The translations under genes and the position numbers were made by a program. From Rhodococcoides fascians NBRC 12155 = LMG 3623 (GTDB taxonomy: Bacteria > Actinomycetota > Actinomycetes > Mycobacteriales > Mycobacteriaceae), in NCBI RefSeq assembly GCF_001894785.1, contig NZ_BCWW01000012.1, forward strand, positions 62,001 through 126,000: DNA of 64,000 nucleotides. The letters are read 5' to 3'. Every line of letters starts with the position of its first letter. The first letter of the stretch is position 1. This document shows, piece by piece, positions 35,025-44,463 of the stretch. The notes below the pieces were generated by a model, which saw nothing but the letters and a program-made list of their open reading frames with translations, was not told the DNA's origin and did no database searches.

Positions 35025-36110
35025 GTGAACAACGCGGGAAAGACGACGCCGAGCGGCGGGCGACGTCGCGCATGCCGAGGTGCGCGGACATACGTGATCG
35101 TCGGTGCCGCACTCGGTGCGGTGTTCCTGCACGCCCCGGTAGCCGAAGCGAATCCGGGTCAACCGGCCGTGGAGTCCGGGGACGAGGTCGAAGGTCAGCA
35201 GACCGCCGACGCCGTCAGCCGGTTGATCCGCCTGGCCGATCGGGCCGCGACAATCGGTACCGATCCGATCGCGGTGGCAGACCTCGCAGCCTTCGCATCC
35301 TCGACGTGGGCCGCCGCCCAGGCCGGCGGCGTCATCGCGGACACCGCCGGCCCGGTGTCCGCGTCGGCAGGATGCATCGTCGACGCCATCGCCCGTGGAG
35401 TCTCGAATGCCCCGGCGCAGTCCCTGTCCTGCCTGGCCCCGTTGGCGACTCTCGACCCACTCCTGGCCCTTCGTATCGCCGCATCGCTCCAGGTCGACGC
35501 CCTCGACCCCGCAGTCCCGCATGACGGCGACCGAGGTGGGGAACAGGATCCGGTGACGGGCAACACCGGCCGCGATTCGCCCGTGCCCGGCACCACCGAC
35601 ACCCCTCCCGCATCCGAGACGACCGCGCCCGAAGATTCTGTTCCTGATGCAGCACAGCAGCGCGGTTCCACGTCCGGTGGCTCGGCCACCTCCCGAGGTA
35701 CTGCGTCTGCTGTCGCACCCAGCAGCGGACTGGTCACCTCGAATTTCGGCACCCGAAGCGGGACACAACACGGCGGTGTCGACATCGCCGACTCACTGGG
35801 CTCACCGATCGTCGCCGCGGCCGATGGAACGGTCATCAGCGCCGGGCCCGCACAGGGCTTCGGGCTGTGGGTTCGGATCAGACACGACGATGGATCGATC
35901 ACCACCTACGGGCACAACAACGGAAATTCGGTCACGGTGGGTCAGCGCGTCCGTAAGGGCGATCGGATTGCAGAGGTCGGGAACCGCGGTAACTCGACGG
36001 GTCCGCACCTGCATTTCGAGACCACATCTCCCGCGGGGCAGAAGGTCGATCCGCAAGCCTGGCTCGGTGAGCGGGGAGCCAGAATCGGGGCGGGCACACG
36101 TGCGCGATGA
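35025..36110 (+). CDS. M23-family metallopeptidase, secreted (copy 1)
   Basis: 361-residue exported protein. The signal segment Y-V-I-V-G-A-A-L-G-A-V-F-L-H-A-P-V-A-E-A is followed by a helical region, a Pro/Thr/Ser-rich linker and a C-terminal LytM domain. The zinc motifs are H-G-G-V-D-I-A and G-P-H-L-H-F-E. It probably cleaves peptidoglycan cross-bridges or activates another hydrolase. GTG 35025 was chosen because GGTGGGGTG sits six bases upstream; an alternative GTG lies at 34989. It shares the module Q-G-F-G-L-W-V-R-I-R with copy 2 at 41037-42134. Probably under site c. Confidence 0.85.
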   Translation: MNNAGKTTPSGGRRRACRGARTYVIVGAALGAVFLHAPVAEANPGQPAVESGDEVEGQQTADAVSRLIRLADRAATIGTDPIAVADLAAFASSTWAAAQAGGVIADTAGPVSASAGCIVDAIARGVSNAPAQSLSCLAPLATLDPLLALRIAASLQVDALDPAVPHDGDRGGEQDPVTGNTGRDSPVPGTTDTPPASETTAPEDSVPDAAQQRGSTSGGSATSRGTASAVAPSSGLVTSNFGTRSGTQHGGVDIADSLGSPIVAAADGTVISAGPAQGFGLWVRIRHDDGSITTYGHNNGNSVTVGQRVRKGDRIAEVGNRGNSTGPHLHFETTSPAGQKVDPQAWLGERGARIGAGTRAR

Positions 36111-36194
36111 ATGCGCCCGATCGTGCCCTTGCCAGTAAGCGCGATCAGGCGATGAGCTCGCGGCAGTCCCCGAGCGCGGGACGGCCGCGACAGC

Positions 36195-37151
36195 TCAGGT
36201 CCGTTGACTGGTCTCGCTACCGATCTTTTTCAGAAAGTCGTTGTAGGCGTTGAGTTCGCTGTACCCGTCCTCTTCGGCGTGCCGGTCCGCGGCAGCCGAT
36301 TCCTCCTTTTCGTCCCGGTTCCACCGAATACAGAAGATGAGCACCACCAGCAATGCCACCGGCTCACCGTAGGACCACGCCAACGCTCCGGCGAGCTTCT
36401 GATCGGATACCGGATCGACACCCCAGTCCGGGGGTGGGGAGGCGAACGTGGCGAGCATGGGGGTGCTCGACATCATCAGGATGACACCGAAGAACACATG
36501 CAACGGCATCTCGACGAACAGGTCGAACAACCGGCCCAGATTGCTCTGCCGAACGGGGAGGGGGCCGACGGCGAGCACAGGGATGATGAACAGCAGCCCG
36601 CTGGCGAAGAAGAAGATCTCCATCGATACGTGCCCGATGACTGTGATGGCGAGAACATCGAAGATCGACGACAGATACAGCCCGTAATAGCTGAAGAGGA
36701 ACAACGGGATCGTCAGACCTGGATGTAGTGCGATGCGCCCGGCGCGGCTACGCAACCCCGTCAGCGCCGCGATCAGTACCCACCGCCCGGCTCCGTGATG
36801 AGCGGTGGCACGCAACAGAAGTCGTCCGGGCGAACCCACCACCAACAACGGTGGGATGGTCATCGACAACGTCAGATGCTGGAACATGAAGACGCTGAAC
36901 AGGCTGTATCCGTAGCGTTCGACCTGCAGTCCGGTCACCAGGACCAGCGCCGCGCAGCCGAGCAGAAAACTCGCACTCCGCCACCGTGACCATGCGATAC
37001 CCCGGCCGCGGATCCGGTAGAGCCCCCAGCAGTACAGTCCGGCCATGACGATGCCGGCGATCGGCAGGATCGGGAGCGGCGGAAGATCGAAGCTCAGCAA
37101 CGCTGCCAGGGTCGGCGGGCCTTCCGGGGGAGTTACGGCGGCGATGTTCAT
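36195..37151 (-). CDS. ctaG: CtaG/CaaT-type cytochrome c oxidase assembly protein
   Basis: 318-residue membrane protein of the caa3-type CtaG family, about eight helices. Conserved histidines occur in F-M-F-Q-H-L-T-L-S, A-T-A-H-H-G-A-G and I-T-V-I-G-H-V-S-M-E. The family helps insert copper into cytochrome oxidase. The soluble C-terminus (S-E-L-N-A-Y-N-D-F-L) is similar to the end of the CopD-CtaG fusion at 42368. It lies 10 bp after copC on the same strand, so both are under site d. Confidence 0.88.
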   Translation of the reverse strand: MNIAAVTPPEGPPTLAALLSFDLPPLPILPIAGIVMAGLYCWGLYRIRGRGIAWSRWRSASFLLGCAALVLVTGLQVERYGYSLFSVFMFQHLTLSMTIPPLLVVGSPGRLLLRATAHHGAGRWVLIAALTGLRSRAGRIALHPGLTIPLFLFSYYGLYLSSIFDVLAITVIGHVSMEIFFFASGLLFIIPVLAVGPLPVRQSNLGRLFDLFVEMPLHVFFGVILMMSSTPMLATFASPPPDWGVDPVSDQKLAGALAWSYGEPVALLVVLIFCIRWNRDEKEESAAADRHAEEDGYSELNAYNDFLKKIGSETSQRT

Positions 37152-37161
37152 CGGGCCCCTG

Positions 37162-37755
37162 TCATTGCTTGTCCTTGCCTCGGATCACCAACGTCAGGGC
37201 GATGGCAGCGAGACCGAGGACAGTCAGGCCCACGATGGAGAGCAGCATCATGGTGTTCTGTTTCGGTGGCCGGTCCTCGCTGGCGGACGGGTTGTTCGGA
37301 TCGTAGGCCTGCGTCGGCGTGGTCGAGGGAGCCGGCGAGGTCGCACCGCCCTGCGATTGCTGTGCAGCAGCGTCCGGGCGGGTGGCGGTCTCCGCGACGT
37401 CGACCGAAAAGCCGTACGACCCGGTGATCGGGTGCCCGTCCGCGGAGGTGACGCGGTAGCCGACGGTGTACTGCCCGTTGGGTAGGCCGTCCTCGAGCAG
37501 GACCGATACGTCGGGGCCCTCGACCGTGGCCGTACCCTGCGTCCACTGAGTATCGCCAGGACCTACCACGCTGATGGTCGCGAACGATTCGTTGATGTCC
37601 TGATTGAACTTGAGGCCGACGCCGATCGGTGCGAACTCGAGCGTCACATCGGCCGGGGGGTCGGAGCTGACGAGTTCACTGTGCGCCGATGCCGGGGCCG
37701 CGGAGAACAGTGCTGTGCCGCACATGAGCACGGCGACCAGCATCCATCGTTTCAC
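37162..37755 (-). CDS. copC: CopC-domain copper-binding protein with membrane anchor
   Basis: 197 residues. The signal peptide ends A-P-A-S-A and the mature chain begins H-S-E-L-V-S-S-D-P-P, placing the N-terminal His ligand of CopC at position 1. A second ligand region is S-A-D-G-H-P-I-T-G. After the beta-sandwich comes a Pro/Gln-rich linker and a C-terminal helix (L-L-S-I-V-G-L-T-V-L-G-L-A-A-I-A-L), so the protein is anchored. GTG 37755 follows AGAGGAGAA. Site d lies 32 bp upstream. It works with CopD-type membrane proteins in copper uptake or delivery (family knowledge). Confidence 0.9.
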   Translation of the reverse strand: MKRWMLVAVLMCGTALFSAAPASAHSELVSSDPPADVTLEFAPIGVGLKFNQDINESFATISVVGPGDTQWTQGTATVEGPDVSVLLEDGLPNGQYTVGYRVTSADGHPITGSYGFSVDVAETATRPDAAAQQSQGGATSPAPSTTPTQAYDPNNPSASEDRPPKQNTMMLLSIVGLTVLGLAAIALTLVIRGKDKQ

Positions 37756-37786
37756 GTTCGGTTCTCCTCTGGTCGTACTGATTCTC

Positions 37787-37813
37787 CTTACTACTATGCG
37801 CACTAGTAGTAAG
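37787..37813. promoter_or_regulatory. BlaI-type palindrome (site d)
   Basis: CTTACTACTA and TAGTAGTAAG are perfect 10-bp arms with a 7-base spacer. It is placed 32 bp upstream of copC and just after the ctaD stop. Confidence 0.8.
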
Positions 37814-37846
37814 GGGGTGTGAGCCTACGGGGGTCGGTCGACCGTG

Positions 37847-39619
37847 TTACTTGTCGACGTCCGGCCGTTTCGATACGTCCGGTCCGGCAATCGCTTCGGT
37901 GATCACTTCCGAGGGCGCGATCGAATCCGAGTGCGGGCCACCGACGTGCTGCTCGGCGCGGATGCGTTCGACCATGTGCGGATAGTGCAGCTCGAACGCC
38001 GGCCGCTCGGAGCGGATCCGGGGCATCTCGATGAAATTGTGCCGCGGGGGTGGGCAACTGGTCGCCCACTCGAGGGAGTTACCGAAGCCCCAGGGGTCGT
38101 CGACGGTGACCACTTCGCCGTAGCGGTAGCTCTTGAACACGTTCCAGATGAACGGCAGCGTCGAGGCCCCGAGGACGAACGATCCCACGGTCGAGATCTG
38201 GTTGAGGGTGGTGAATCCGTCGGACGGGAGGTAGTCGGCGTAGCGGCGCGGCATTCCTTGGGCGCCGAGCCAGTGCTGGACGAGGAAGGTGGCGTGGAAG
38301 CCGAGGAACGTCAGCCAGAAGTGCCACTTGCCCAGTCGTTCGTCGAGCATGCGGCCGGTCATCTTGGGGAACCAGAAGTAGATGCCGGCGTAGGTCGCGA
38401 ACACGACCGTTCCGAACACGACGTAGTGGAAGTGCGCGACGACGAAGTAGGTGTCGGTGACGTTGAAGTCGATGGGCGGGCTCGCCAGGAGCACTCCGGA
38501 CAGTCCACCGAAGACGAACGTGATCAGGAATCCGATGGAGAAGAGCATGGGGGATTCGAGGGTGACCTGGCCGCGCCACATGGTGCCGATCCAGTTGAAG
38601 ATCTTCACCCCGGTCGGCACGGCGATGAGGAAGGTCATGAACGAGAAGAACGGCAGCAGCACGGCACCGGTGGCGTACATGTGGTGCGCCCACACCGCGA
38701 TGGACAGGGCGGCGATGCCGACGGTGGCGTAGATCAACCCCTTGTACCCGAAGATGGGTTTGCGGGAGAAGACCGGGAAGATCTCCGAGACGATTCCGAA
38801 GAACGGTAGCGCGATGATGTAGACCTCGGGGTGTCCGAAGAACCAGAACAGGTGCTGCCAGAGCAACGCTCCGCCGTTGGCGGGATCGAAGATGTGGGTG
38901 CCGAGTTTACGGTCGGCGAGCAGGCCCATCAGTGCTGCGGTCAGCAGTGGGAACGCCAGCAGGATCAAGATCGAGGTCACCAGGATGTTCCAGGTGAAGA
39001 TCGGTAGCCGGAACATCGTCATTCCCGGTGCGCGCAGGCACACCACGGTGGTGACCATGTTGACCCCGCCCAGGATGGTGCCCAGGCCGGCGACGAGCAG
39101 GCCCACGATCCACAGGTCGGATCCGATACCGGGGGAGTAGACGGCGCTGCTCAACGGGGTGTACGCGGTCCAGCCGAAGTCTGCGGCACCGCCGGGGCTG
39201 ATGAAACCTGCGGTGGTGACCAGTGCGCCGAACAGGTACAGCCAGTAGGAGAAGGCATTGAGCCGGGGGAAGGCGACATCGGGTGCGCCGATCTGCAGCG
39301 GCAGGATGTAGTTGCCGAAGCCGAAGACGATCGGGGTGGCGTAGAGCAGCAGCATGATCGTGCCGTGCATGGTGAAGAGCTGGTTGTACTGCTCGTTGGA
39401 GAGGAACTGCATTCCCGGGACCGCGAGCTCGGAGCGCATGATCAACGCCATCAGGCCACCGACGAGAAAGAACCCGAACGAGGTCACCAAGTACATCAGT
39501 CCGATGACCTTCGGATCGGTGGTGGTGACCATCGTGTGCAGGAACGACCCCTTGCGGGCCCCGCGGGGTGGATAGGGGCGAACCGCCGGCGCAGCCGGAG
39601 GAGATGTCAACGCCGTCAT
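37847..39619 (-). CDS. ctaD: Cytochrome c oxidase subunit I
   Basis: Catalytic heme-copper subunit of an aa3-type oxidase; 590 residues, 12 helices. Ligands are visible: the low-spin heme His in F-T-M-H-G-T-I-M, Cu-B His in F-F-G-H-P-E-V-Y with its cross-linked Tyr, the His pair in V-W-A-H-H-M-Y, and the high-spin heme region in V-V-A-H-F-H-Y-V. ATG 39619 follows AAGGTGG. Subunits II and III are not encoded in the window, so it must join host subunits or replace the host's subunit I (inference). Site e lies about 52 bp upstream. Confidence 0.93.
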   Translation of the reverse strand: MTALTSPPAAPAVRPYPPRGARKGSFLHTMVTTTDPKVIGLMYLVTSFGFFLVGGLMALIMRSELAVPGMQFLSNEQYNQLFTMHGTIMLLLYATPIVFGFGNYILPLQIGAPDVAFPRLNAFSYWLYLFGALVTTAGFISPGGAADFGWTAYTPLSSAVYSPGIGSDLWIVGLLVAGLGTILGGVNMVTTVVCLRAPGMTMFRLPIFTWNILVTSILILLAFPLLTAALMGLLADRKLGTHIFDPANGGALLWQHLFWFFGHPEVYIIALPFFGIVSEIFPVFSRKPIFGYKGLIYATVGIAALSIAVWAHHMYATGAVLLPFFSFMTFLIAVPTGVKIFNWIGTMWRGQVTLESPMLFSIGFLITFVFGGLSGVLLASPPIDFNVTDTYFVVAHFHYVVFGTVVFATYAGIYFWFPKMTGRMLDERLGKWHFWLTFLGFHATFLVQHWLGAQGMPRRYADYLPSDGFTTLNQISTVGSFVLGASTLPFIWNVFKSYRYGEVVTVDDPWGFGNSLEWATSCPPPRHNFIEMPRIRSERPAFELHYPHMVERIRAEQHVGGPHSDSIAPSEVITEAIAGPDVSKRPDVDK

Positions 39620-39670
39620 GGAACCACCTTCGTGTCGCACGCGAATTACAGGACGCGTCCGCCAGCGTAA

Positions 39671-39699
39671 CCCAAATACTATGCAGCATAGTATTTGGG
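39671..39699. promoter_or_regulatory. BlaI-type palindrome (site e)
   Basis: CCCAAATACTA and TAGTATTTGGG are perfect 11-bp arms around a 7-base spacer. It lies between the M56 stop and ctaD. Confidence 0.85.
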
Positions 39700-39704
39700 G
39701 TTGT

Positions 39705-40661
39705 TCAGATCAGCAGGACCGCGCACGCTGCGGCGGAGACCGCGCTGAGCGAGACGACGGCCAACACGGCCGGCACGACGAGGGGCAGCACGGCGGCGGC
39801 AGCATAAGCGCCCGCTCGGGTTCGGCTCGGTGTTTGCGCGCTCGTGTCGAGGTGATGCAACCGCTCGGTGGTCGAGTCCCCGATCAGGCCCAGTGCCCAC
39901 AGTGGCCGCGCAGAATGCGCCTGCGAGACCGTCGACAATGCCGAACGTACAGTGTCGGCGCTGGTGACTGCGGCCGCGGACCGGTCGGCTGCGACCTCGA
40001 CCAGGACCCGTACCGCCGCGGGTGCCGCGGCGAAGAGGGGAACGCGAGGAAGCGCTTTGGCCAGGATCTCGCAGATGTTGACGATGCGGTGATGGCGCCC
40101 GCGCAGGTGGGCACGTTCGTGTGCGATCACTGCTCGCTGTTGTTCGGGATCGAGATGGGCGAGCAGGCCTTCGGTGGCCACGACGTAGCCGGGGCGACCG
40201 TCGATGCTGTAGGCCAGCGGGAGTGGGTGGTCGAGCCACATGATCGGTTCGGGTCCGGGGTCCGTGCGCGCCACGACGGCGATGACATCGCGGTGATAGT
40301 CGCGGACTTTGGACCGCGCTCGAAGCTGACGGCGAGTCGAGCGCAGGACGCGCGCCGATGCCGACGCCGCGAGGACGACCGATGCCCCGGCGACCGCTTC
40401 CCCGATCCACGGCTGGGCCGCGTGTTGCAGCGAGCCCAGGCAGCGGACGGCGAGTTCGACCATGCCCTCGGCCGGCGCATGGCCGGGCCAGAGCAACACC
40501 GCCACCGCGGATCCCACGAGAAACAGCACCCCGGCGATGCTGCCGATCCAAGCGGTCAAGGCGAGAGAGGGGCCGACGGTGCGGGTGAGTGAGGTCAGCA
40601 GCGGCGGCATGGCAACGGCCACCAGGGTCGCGGCGAGGAGTAATGCCAGTGCGACGATCAC
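39705..40661 (-). CDS. M56-family membrane metallopeptidase (BlaR1-like, copy 2)
   Basis: 318 residues, same size and layout as copy 1. The zinc motif is A-V-I-A-H-E-R-A-H-L-R-G-R-H-H, with V-E-V-A-A-D-R-S-A as the probable third-ligand region. Membrane helices lie at both ends and there is no extracellular sensor domain. GTG 40661 overlaps the BlaI stop (GTGA). It probably inactivates the BlaI encoded just upstream. The pair lies in the middle of the palindrome-marked genes, so it is the first candidate for their controller. Confidence 0.88.
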   Translation of the reverse strand: MIVALALLLAATLVAVAMPPLLTSLTRTVGPSLALTAWIGSIAGVLFLVGSAVAVLLWPGHAPAEGMVELAVRCLGSLQHAAQPWIGEAVAGASVVLAASASARVLRSTRRQLRARSKVRDYHRDVIAVVARTDPGPEPIMWLDHPLPLAYSIDGRPGYVVATEGLLAHLDPEQQRAVIAHERAHLRGRHHRIVNICEILAKALPRVPLFAAAPAAVRVLVEVAADRSAAAVTSADTVRSALSTVSQAHSARPLWALGLIGDSTTERLHHLDTSAQTPSRTRAGAYAAAAVLPLVVPAVLAVVSLSAVSAAACAVLLI

Positions 40662-41011
40662 CGGTTCGCGTCCGGCAGGTTCCCCCGCAGGGCGTCCAGT
40701 TCGTCGTCGGTGACGGTTTTCGCGAAATGCATCAGCACGGCGGCCGAGTCGGTGCTGGTGTCGAGGATTTCGCGCAGCGCTTGCGAGGTGGCCTCGGCCC
40801 GAGATTGCACGGGCGAGTAGAGATAGGCGCGTGACTGCTTGGTCCGCTCGACCCACCCCTTCTCGTGGAGATGGGTCACGACGGTCAGGATCGTGGTGTA
40901 GGCGGGGTTTCTGTCGGCCATGCGTTCACGCAGGTCGTGGACCGACTGCGGTCGATCACATTGCCAGAGCACGTTCATCACCTCCGCTTCGAGATCACCG
41001 AGCCTTTTCAT
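40658..41011 (-). CDS. BlaI/MecI-family repressor (copy 2)
   Basis: 117-residue winged-helix repressor: M-K-R-L-G-D-L-E-A-E-V-M-N-V-L-W, then the recognition region Y-T-T-I-L-T-V-V-T-H-L-H-E-K-G-W-V. It is very different in sequence from copy 1 outside these motifs. ATG 41011 has AGAAG upstream. It lies 25 bp after the M23 gene on the same strand, so M23, BlaI and M56 form one transcript behind site f, which would make it autoregulated. Confidence 0.9.
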   Translation of the reverse strand: MKRLGDLEAEVMNVLWQCDRPQSVHDLRERMADRNPAYTTILTVVTHLHEKGWVERTKQSRAYLYSPVQSRAEATSQALREILDTSTDSAAVLMHFAKTVTDDELDALRGNLPDANR

Positions 41012-41036
41012 CGCCAGTTCTTCTTTCCTCGTCGTG

Positions 41037-42134
41037 TCAGGTGATATCGACTCCGCGTGCCGACAGCCACGCCGTCGGGTCGGACTTGGCACCGTCGGGT
41101 TGCCACACTTCGTAATGCAGGTGGGGTCCGGTGGATTGGCCTCGGTTGCCTACCGTAGCAATGAGCTCGCCGGCTTTCACGCGTTGACCGGCGGTGACGA
41201 GCGCCTGGTCTATGTGGCCGTACACCCCGATCGTGCCGTCGTCCTGACGAATACGCACCCACAGGCCGAACCCTTGCGCCGGCCCTGCTTCGATGACCTC
41301 ACCGTCGGTCACCGATACGATCGGCGTCCCGATCGTATTGGCGATGTCGAGTCCGTAATGCGTTGTCCCCCAACGCGGCCCAGAACTGGAGGTCAATGTG
41401 CCCGACACCGGCACCACCGAGAGCGGGCGCCGCGCCTCGGCATCGCGTGCGGCGCGCTCCGCCGCCCGAACTCCCCCCTCGGCGAGTTGCTCGGTCATGC
41501 GCTGCGCGAGCCGGCCGACATCGAGATCGGGCATTTGCAACACCTGCGGGGGTGAGGCGACGACCGGGCTCGGCGGCAGGACGCCGGCGGGAGGGCTATC
41601 GATACTCGCAGCGCTGAGCGCCACACTGTCCTGCGACCCGGTGTTCGGAGACGTCGCTGCCGCGGACAGAAAGGCACCGACCGCGACCGACGCAGCGATG
41701 GCGCGGCCACCCGGCTTCGGCACCCGGCGGCGATGAAGTCCGCGGCGAGCACGTCGCGACACGGCCTGCACTACATCGCGGCCACCGTCGCCGTGTGTCG
41801 TCTCGTCCGGACCGGCCACGTGCACCCACATCGACGCGGCAGTGTCCGCGGCCGCGGTGTCCCAGGCGGCGCTGACCGCGTGAGCGGGTACATCCGGTGC
41901 GGGCGTCTGCGCCGAAGGCGTGTGCTCGTCCTGCGACCGATTGTCGGAGTACACGGTCTCGGCGGGCGACTCGGTCACGAAACGCGAGGGTGCGAACCCG
42001 GCGTGTCGATGACGGGGGTGATCGATGAGCGCCGTCGGCCTGTTGCCGACGGGCATCGAGACCGCGACGCCGGGTGCCGGCGCTGCGTAGTCGTCGTCGA
42101 TCGGATCGGGTGTGCGGTGTCGGGCCAAGATCAC
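41037..42134 (-). CDS. M23-family metallopeptidase, membrane-anchored (copy 2)
   Basis: 365 residues. A long hydrophilic N-terminus precedes one probable membrane segment (A-I-A-A-S-V-A-V-G-A-F-L-S-A-A-A-T). The LytM domain has H-Y-G-L-D-I-A and G-P-H-L-H-Y-E. Compared with copy 1, the first motif is H-Y-G instead of H-G-G, both compatible with zinc binding. GTG 42134 has AAGGATT upstream. It is the first gene of the M23-BlaI-M56 unit, so cell-wall hydrolysis and the regulator are co-expressed. Confidence 0.85.
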   Translation of the reverse strand: MILARHRTPDPIDDDYAAPAPGVAVSMPVGNRPTALIDHPRHRHAGFAPSRFVTESPAETVYSDNRSQDEHTPSAQTPAPDVPAHAVSAAWDTAAADTAASMWVHVAGPDETTHGDGGRDVVQAVSRRARRGLHRRRVPKPGGRAIAASVAVGAFLSAAATSPNTGSQDSVALSAASIDSPPAGVLPPSPVVASPPQVLQMPDLDVGRLAQRMTEQLAEGGVRAAERAARDAEARRPLSVVPVSGTLTSSSGPRWGTTHYGLDIANTIGTPIVSVTDGEVIEAGPAQGFGLWVRIRQDDGTIGVYGHIDQALVTAGQRVKAGELIATVGNRGQSTGPHLHYEVWQPDGAKSDPTAWLSARGVDIT

Positions 42135-42202
42135 AATCCTTGGTGGCTACGAGGCCGTGGCCTCGCTCGAGATAACGAAATGGTGACGGTCAGGCCACAG
42201 GT

Positions 42203-42225
42203 TACTACTATCGAGCATAGTTTTT
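42203..42225. promoter_or_regulatory. BlaI-type palindrome, degenerate (site f)
   Basis: TACTACTA-N7-TAGTTTTT: the left half-site is perfect and the right one is four of five. It lies about 70 bp upstream of the M23-BlaI-M56 unit, in the position expected for an autoregulatory operator. Confidence 0.6.
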
Positions 42226-42276
42226 CCATCCCACTCGACCCGGATTCGTCCGTACCGCTGGTCACGGTCCTCGGAG

Positions 42277-42330
42277 GACATCCCGCCGGGCTACGACATC
42301 CCGCCGGGCTACGACATCCCGCCGGGCTAC
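42277..42330. repeat. 18-bp tandem repeat, three exact copies
   Basis: GACATCCCGCCGGGCTAC occurs at 42277-42294, 42295-42312 and 42313-42330, followed by a partial fourth. It is in a non-coding stretch between the CopD-CtaG stop and site f. It may vary in number between isolates. Confidence 0.85.
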
Positions 42331-42367
42331 GACATCCGCACCGGAACAGGGCTGGGCGTTTCGGGTA

Positions 42368-44392
42368 TCAGGGGTGATCGCGCCGAGAGGACAGGCCACC
42401 GAGCATGGTGTTGTACGCCTCGAGTTCGGTATCACCTTGATCGTCGACTCGGCGGTCTCGTTGCCGTGCCGCGCTCTCGTCGGCCGCCGACCACCGGACC
42501 GCGGCGAGAACCGCGGCAGCGAGCAACGGCAACTCCCCGATGCCCCACGCCAGAGTGCCGCCGCGCCGCTGGTCGGCCAGCAGGTCTGCGTTCCAGTCCA
42601 GACGCAGTCCGCTGTAGAAGCTCGCTCCGAGCGCGGTCTCGAGATCGATCGTCACGACGAGGAAGAATGCGAACCCGGCCAATGCGGTGATACTCGCGAG
42701 CAACTTCGTCAGTCCCGCGATCGGTCTCGGTACCGGGTCTTCGCCGACCGTGCCCCAGAACATCACCATCCCGACGGTCAGGAACCAGCCCTTCATCACC
42801 ATGTGTGCCACATGCGAGTCGGCGACGGTGTCGAACAGTCCGCCGGGGTAGAGCAGGTAGAAGCTGCTCAGGAACACCGTGGTGCTGACCCACGGGTGTA
42901 TCGCGATCCGGGCTGCTCGGCTCTGCCATGCAGCCCGGAGCCATTCGCGCGAGCCCGGTGCTTCGGCGGCCGACGCGGTCGGCAGGACCGAGGCGAACAA
43001 GGTTGCCGGTCGGCCGAGGACCAACAGCAACGGCACGGCGACGGCGACCGCGGTCAGTCCCGCCATGTGCACGCTGAACATCGCCGGGCTGTAGAACCCG
43101 ACCCCGGACGAGGTCGCCACGAGCAGCACCGCAGTACCCGCCAACCAGCTCGCTGTCCACCGCCGCCGCCATGACAGGCCTGCCCGCCGACGGCGCCGCA
43201 CGGCCACCAGATACAGGACGGCCGCGATCACCGCCGCGGAGCCGAACACCAGGTCGAAACGCCACTCGAACGCCAACCGCGCAGCGGTGGGCGGGCCGTC
43301 CAACACGTAGCCCAAGGCCTCTTCGTGCGCCTGGGGCAGCGAGGTGTCCTGCGGCGGGGGCGGGGGAGTGCGGCCCAGTGCGACCGCCAGGCCCACGGTG
43401 GTGACGAGAACGAGGGTCTCGATCATCGACAACGTGATCAGGGATCTGCGCCTCGCGGGGTCGTGAGCCAGAGCGCGGACCGTTCGTCGTCGCTGTATCC
43501 ACCCGAGGGTCCCCACGATCGCCAGAGCTGCGATCTTCGCCAGTATCAGAGCGCCGTACGTCGAATCCCACAGCGACGTCACGGGCACTCGCACGGCAGC
43601 GTTGACCACTCCGGAGACCGCCATGATCACGAACGCGACCAGAGCGAGCGTCGAGTAGCGGCGGGTCGCGACGGCAAGGTGCCCACCTCCGCGCAGCGCA
43701 TGAGCGAGAAGTGCGAGGAGTCCGCCCACCCACAGCGCGGCAGCGAGGATGTGCAGGATCAACGAGTTCGTCGCGATGTCGTGATTGCCGCCGGTCGAGG
43801 AGTGGCCGGTGACCGCGCGCGGGATCAACGCGAGCATCGACAGGGCGAACAAGGCGGGGGTCCATCGATGCCGCAACACCGCCGCGCATGCTGCGGCGGT
43901 GATCGCCGCGACCGCAGAGGTGATGGCCCATGCAGTGGAGGCCTCGACATCGCCGATCGCACCGAGGAACTGCACCGGTTGCGCTGCAACGGATCCGACA
44001 GGTTGACCCGAGGCGTCCGAGAGTGTCAGCGGCACCAACGCCGCCGCGCACACCGCCCACACTGCGGAGGCCTTCGCCGCGGTGCGGACGGCTACGTACC
44101 CGTCGATGTCGAGCACACCCGACCTCTGAGGCGGAACGAGAAATGCCGCGAGGAGCAGCGACCCCGCCGCCACGACGGCAGCCACCTCGCCGATCGCGGT
44201 CAGTGCCGGGATCCCGTACGTGGTGATCGGGCCCGGATCGGGCAGACCCAACAGCACGAGCGCTTGCGACGTCGACATCGCTGCGAGCAGTGCAGCGACC
44301 ACCGCGGCAATCGCTGCGCACAGCACCATCACCTGCGATCCGGAGCGTCGATCCACTGCGCCGCGGGTCGAATGGGCCGCTTCGGTGGCCAT
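42368..44392 (-). CDS. CopD-CtaG fusion membrane protein
   Basis: 674-residue protein of about 15 helices joining two copper-related domains. The N-terminal half is CopD-like, with I-P-R-A-V-T-G-H-S-S-T and L-I-L-H-I-L-A-A-A-L-W-V-G-G. The C-terminal half is CtaG-like, with F-S-V-H-M-A-G-L-T and D-S-H-V-A-H-M-V-M. ATG 44392 follows GAAGAGG; the longer frame to 44629 lacks homology. Such fusions are known in actinobacteria and would move copper across the membrane and hand it to cytochrome oxidase. Site g lies about 72 bp upstream. Confidence 0.9.
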   Translation of the reverse strand: MATEAAHSTRGAVDRRSGSQVMVLCAAIAAVVAALLAAMSTSQALVLLGLPDPGPITTYGIPALTAIGEVAAVVAAGSLLLAAFLVPPQRSGVLDIDGYVAVRTAAKASAVWAVCAAALVPLTLSDASGQPVGSVAAQPVQFLGAIGDVEASTAWAITSAVAAITAAACAAVLRHRWTPALFALSMLALIPRAVTGHSSTGGNHDIATNSLILHILAAALWVGGLLALLAHALRGGGHLAVATRRYSTLALVAFVIMAVSGVVNAAVRVPVTSLWDSTYGALILAKIAALAIVGTLGWIQRRRTVRALAHDPARRRSLITLSMIETLVLVTTVGLAVALGRTPPPPPQDTSLPQAHEEALGYVLDGPPTAARLAFEWRFDLVFGSAAVIAAVLYLVAVRRRRRAGLSWRRRWTASWLAGTAVLLVATSSGVGFYSPAMFSVHMAGLTAVAVAVPLLLVLGRPATLFASVLPTASAAEAPGSREWLRAAWQSRAARIAIHPWVSTTVFLSSFYLLYPGGLFDTVADSHVAHMVMKGWFLTVGMVMFWGTVGEDPVPRPIAGLTKLLASITALAGFAFFLVVTIDLETALGASFYSGLRLDWNADLLADQRRGGTLAWGIGELPLLAAAVLAAVRWSAADESAARQRDRRVDDQGDTELEAYNTMLGGLSSRRDHP

Positions 44393-44463
44393 GGTGTGCG
44401 CCTCTTCCCGGTGGATCGTGTTTCCGGCATGGGCGCGAGGCAGTCCGACCTGCGCCGACAATG

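Noticed and set aside
37844..38809. 321-codon + strand frame over ctaD
   Set aside because: Shadow of cytochrome oxidase subunit I; Glu/Asp/Gly/Val-rich without motifs.
42277..42360. Short spaced repeats considered as a CRISPR array
   Set aside because: The 18-bp units are directly adjacent without spacers.
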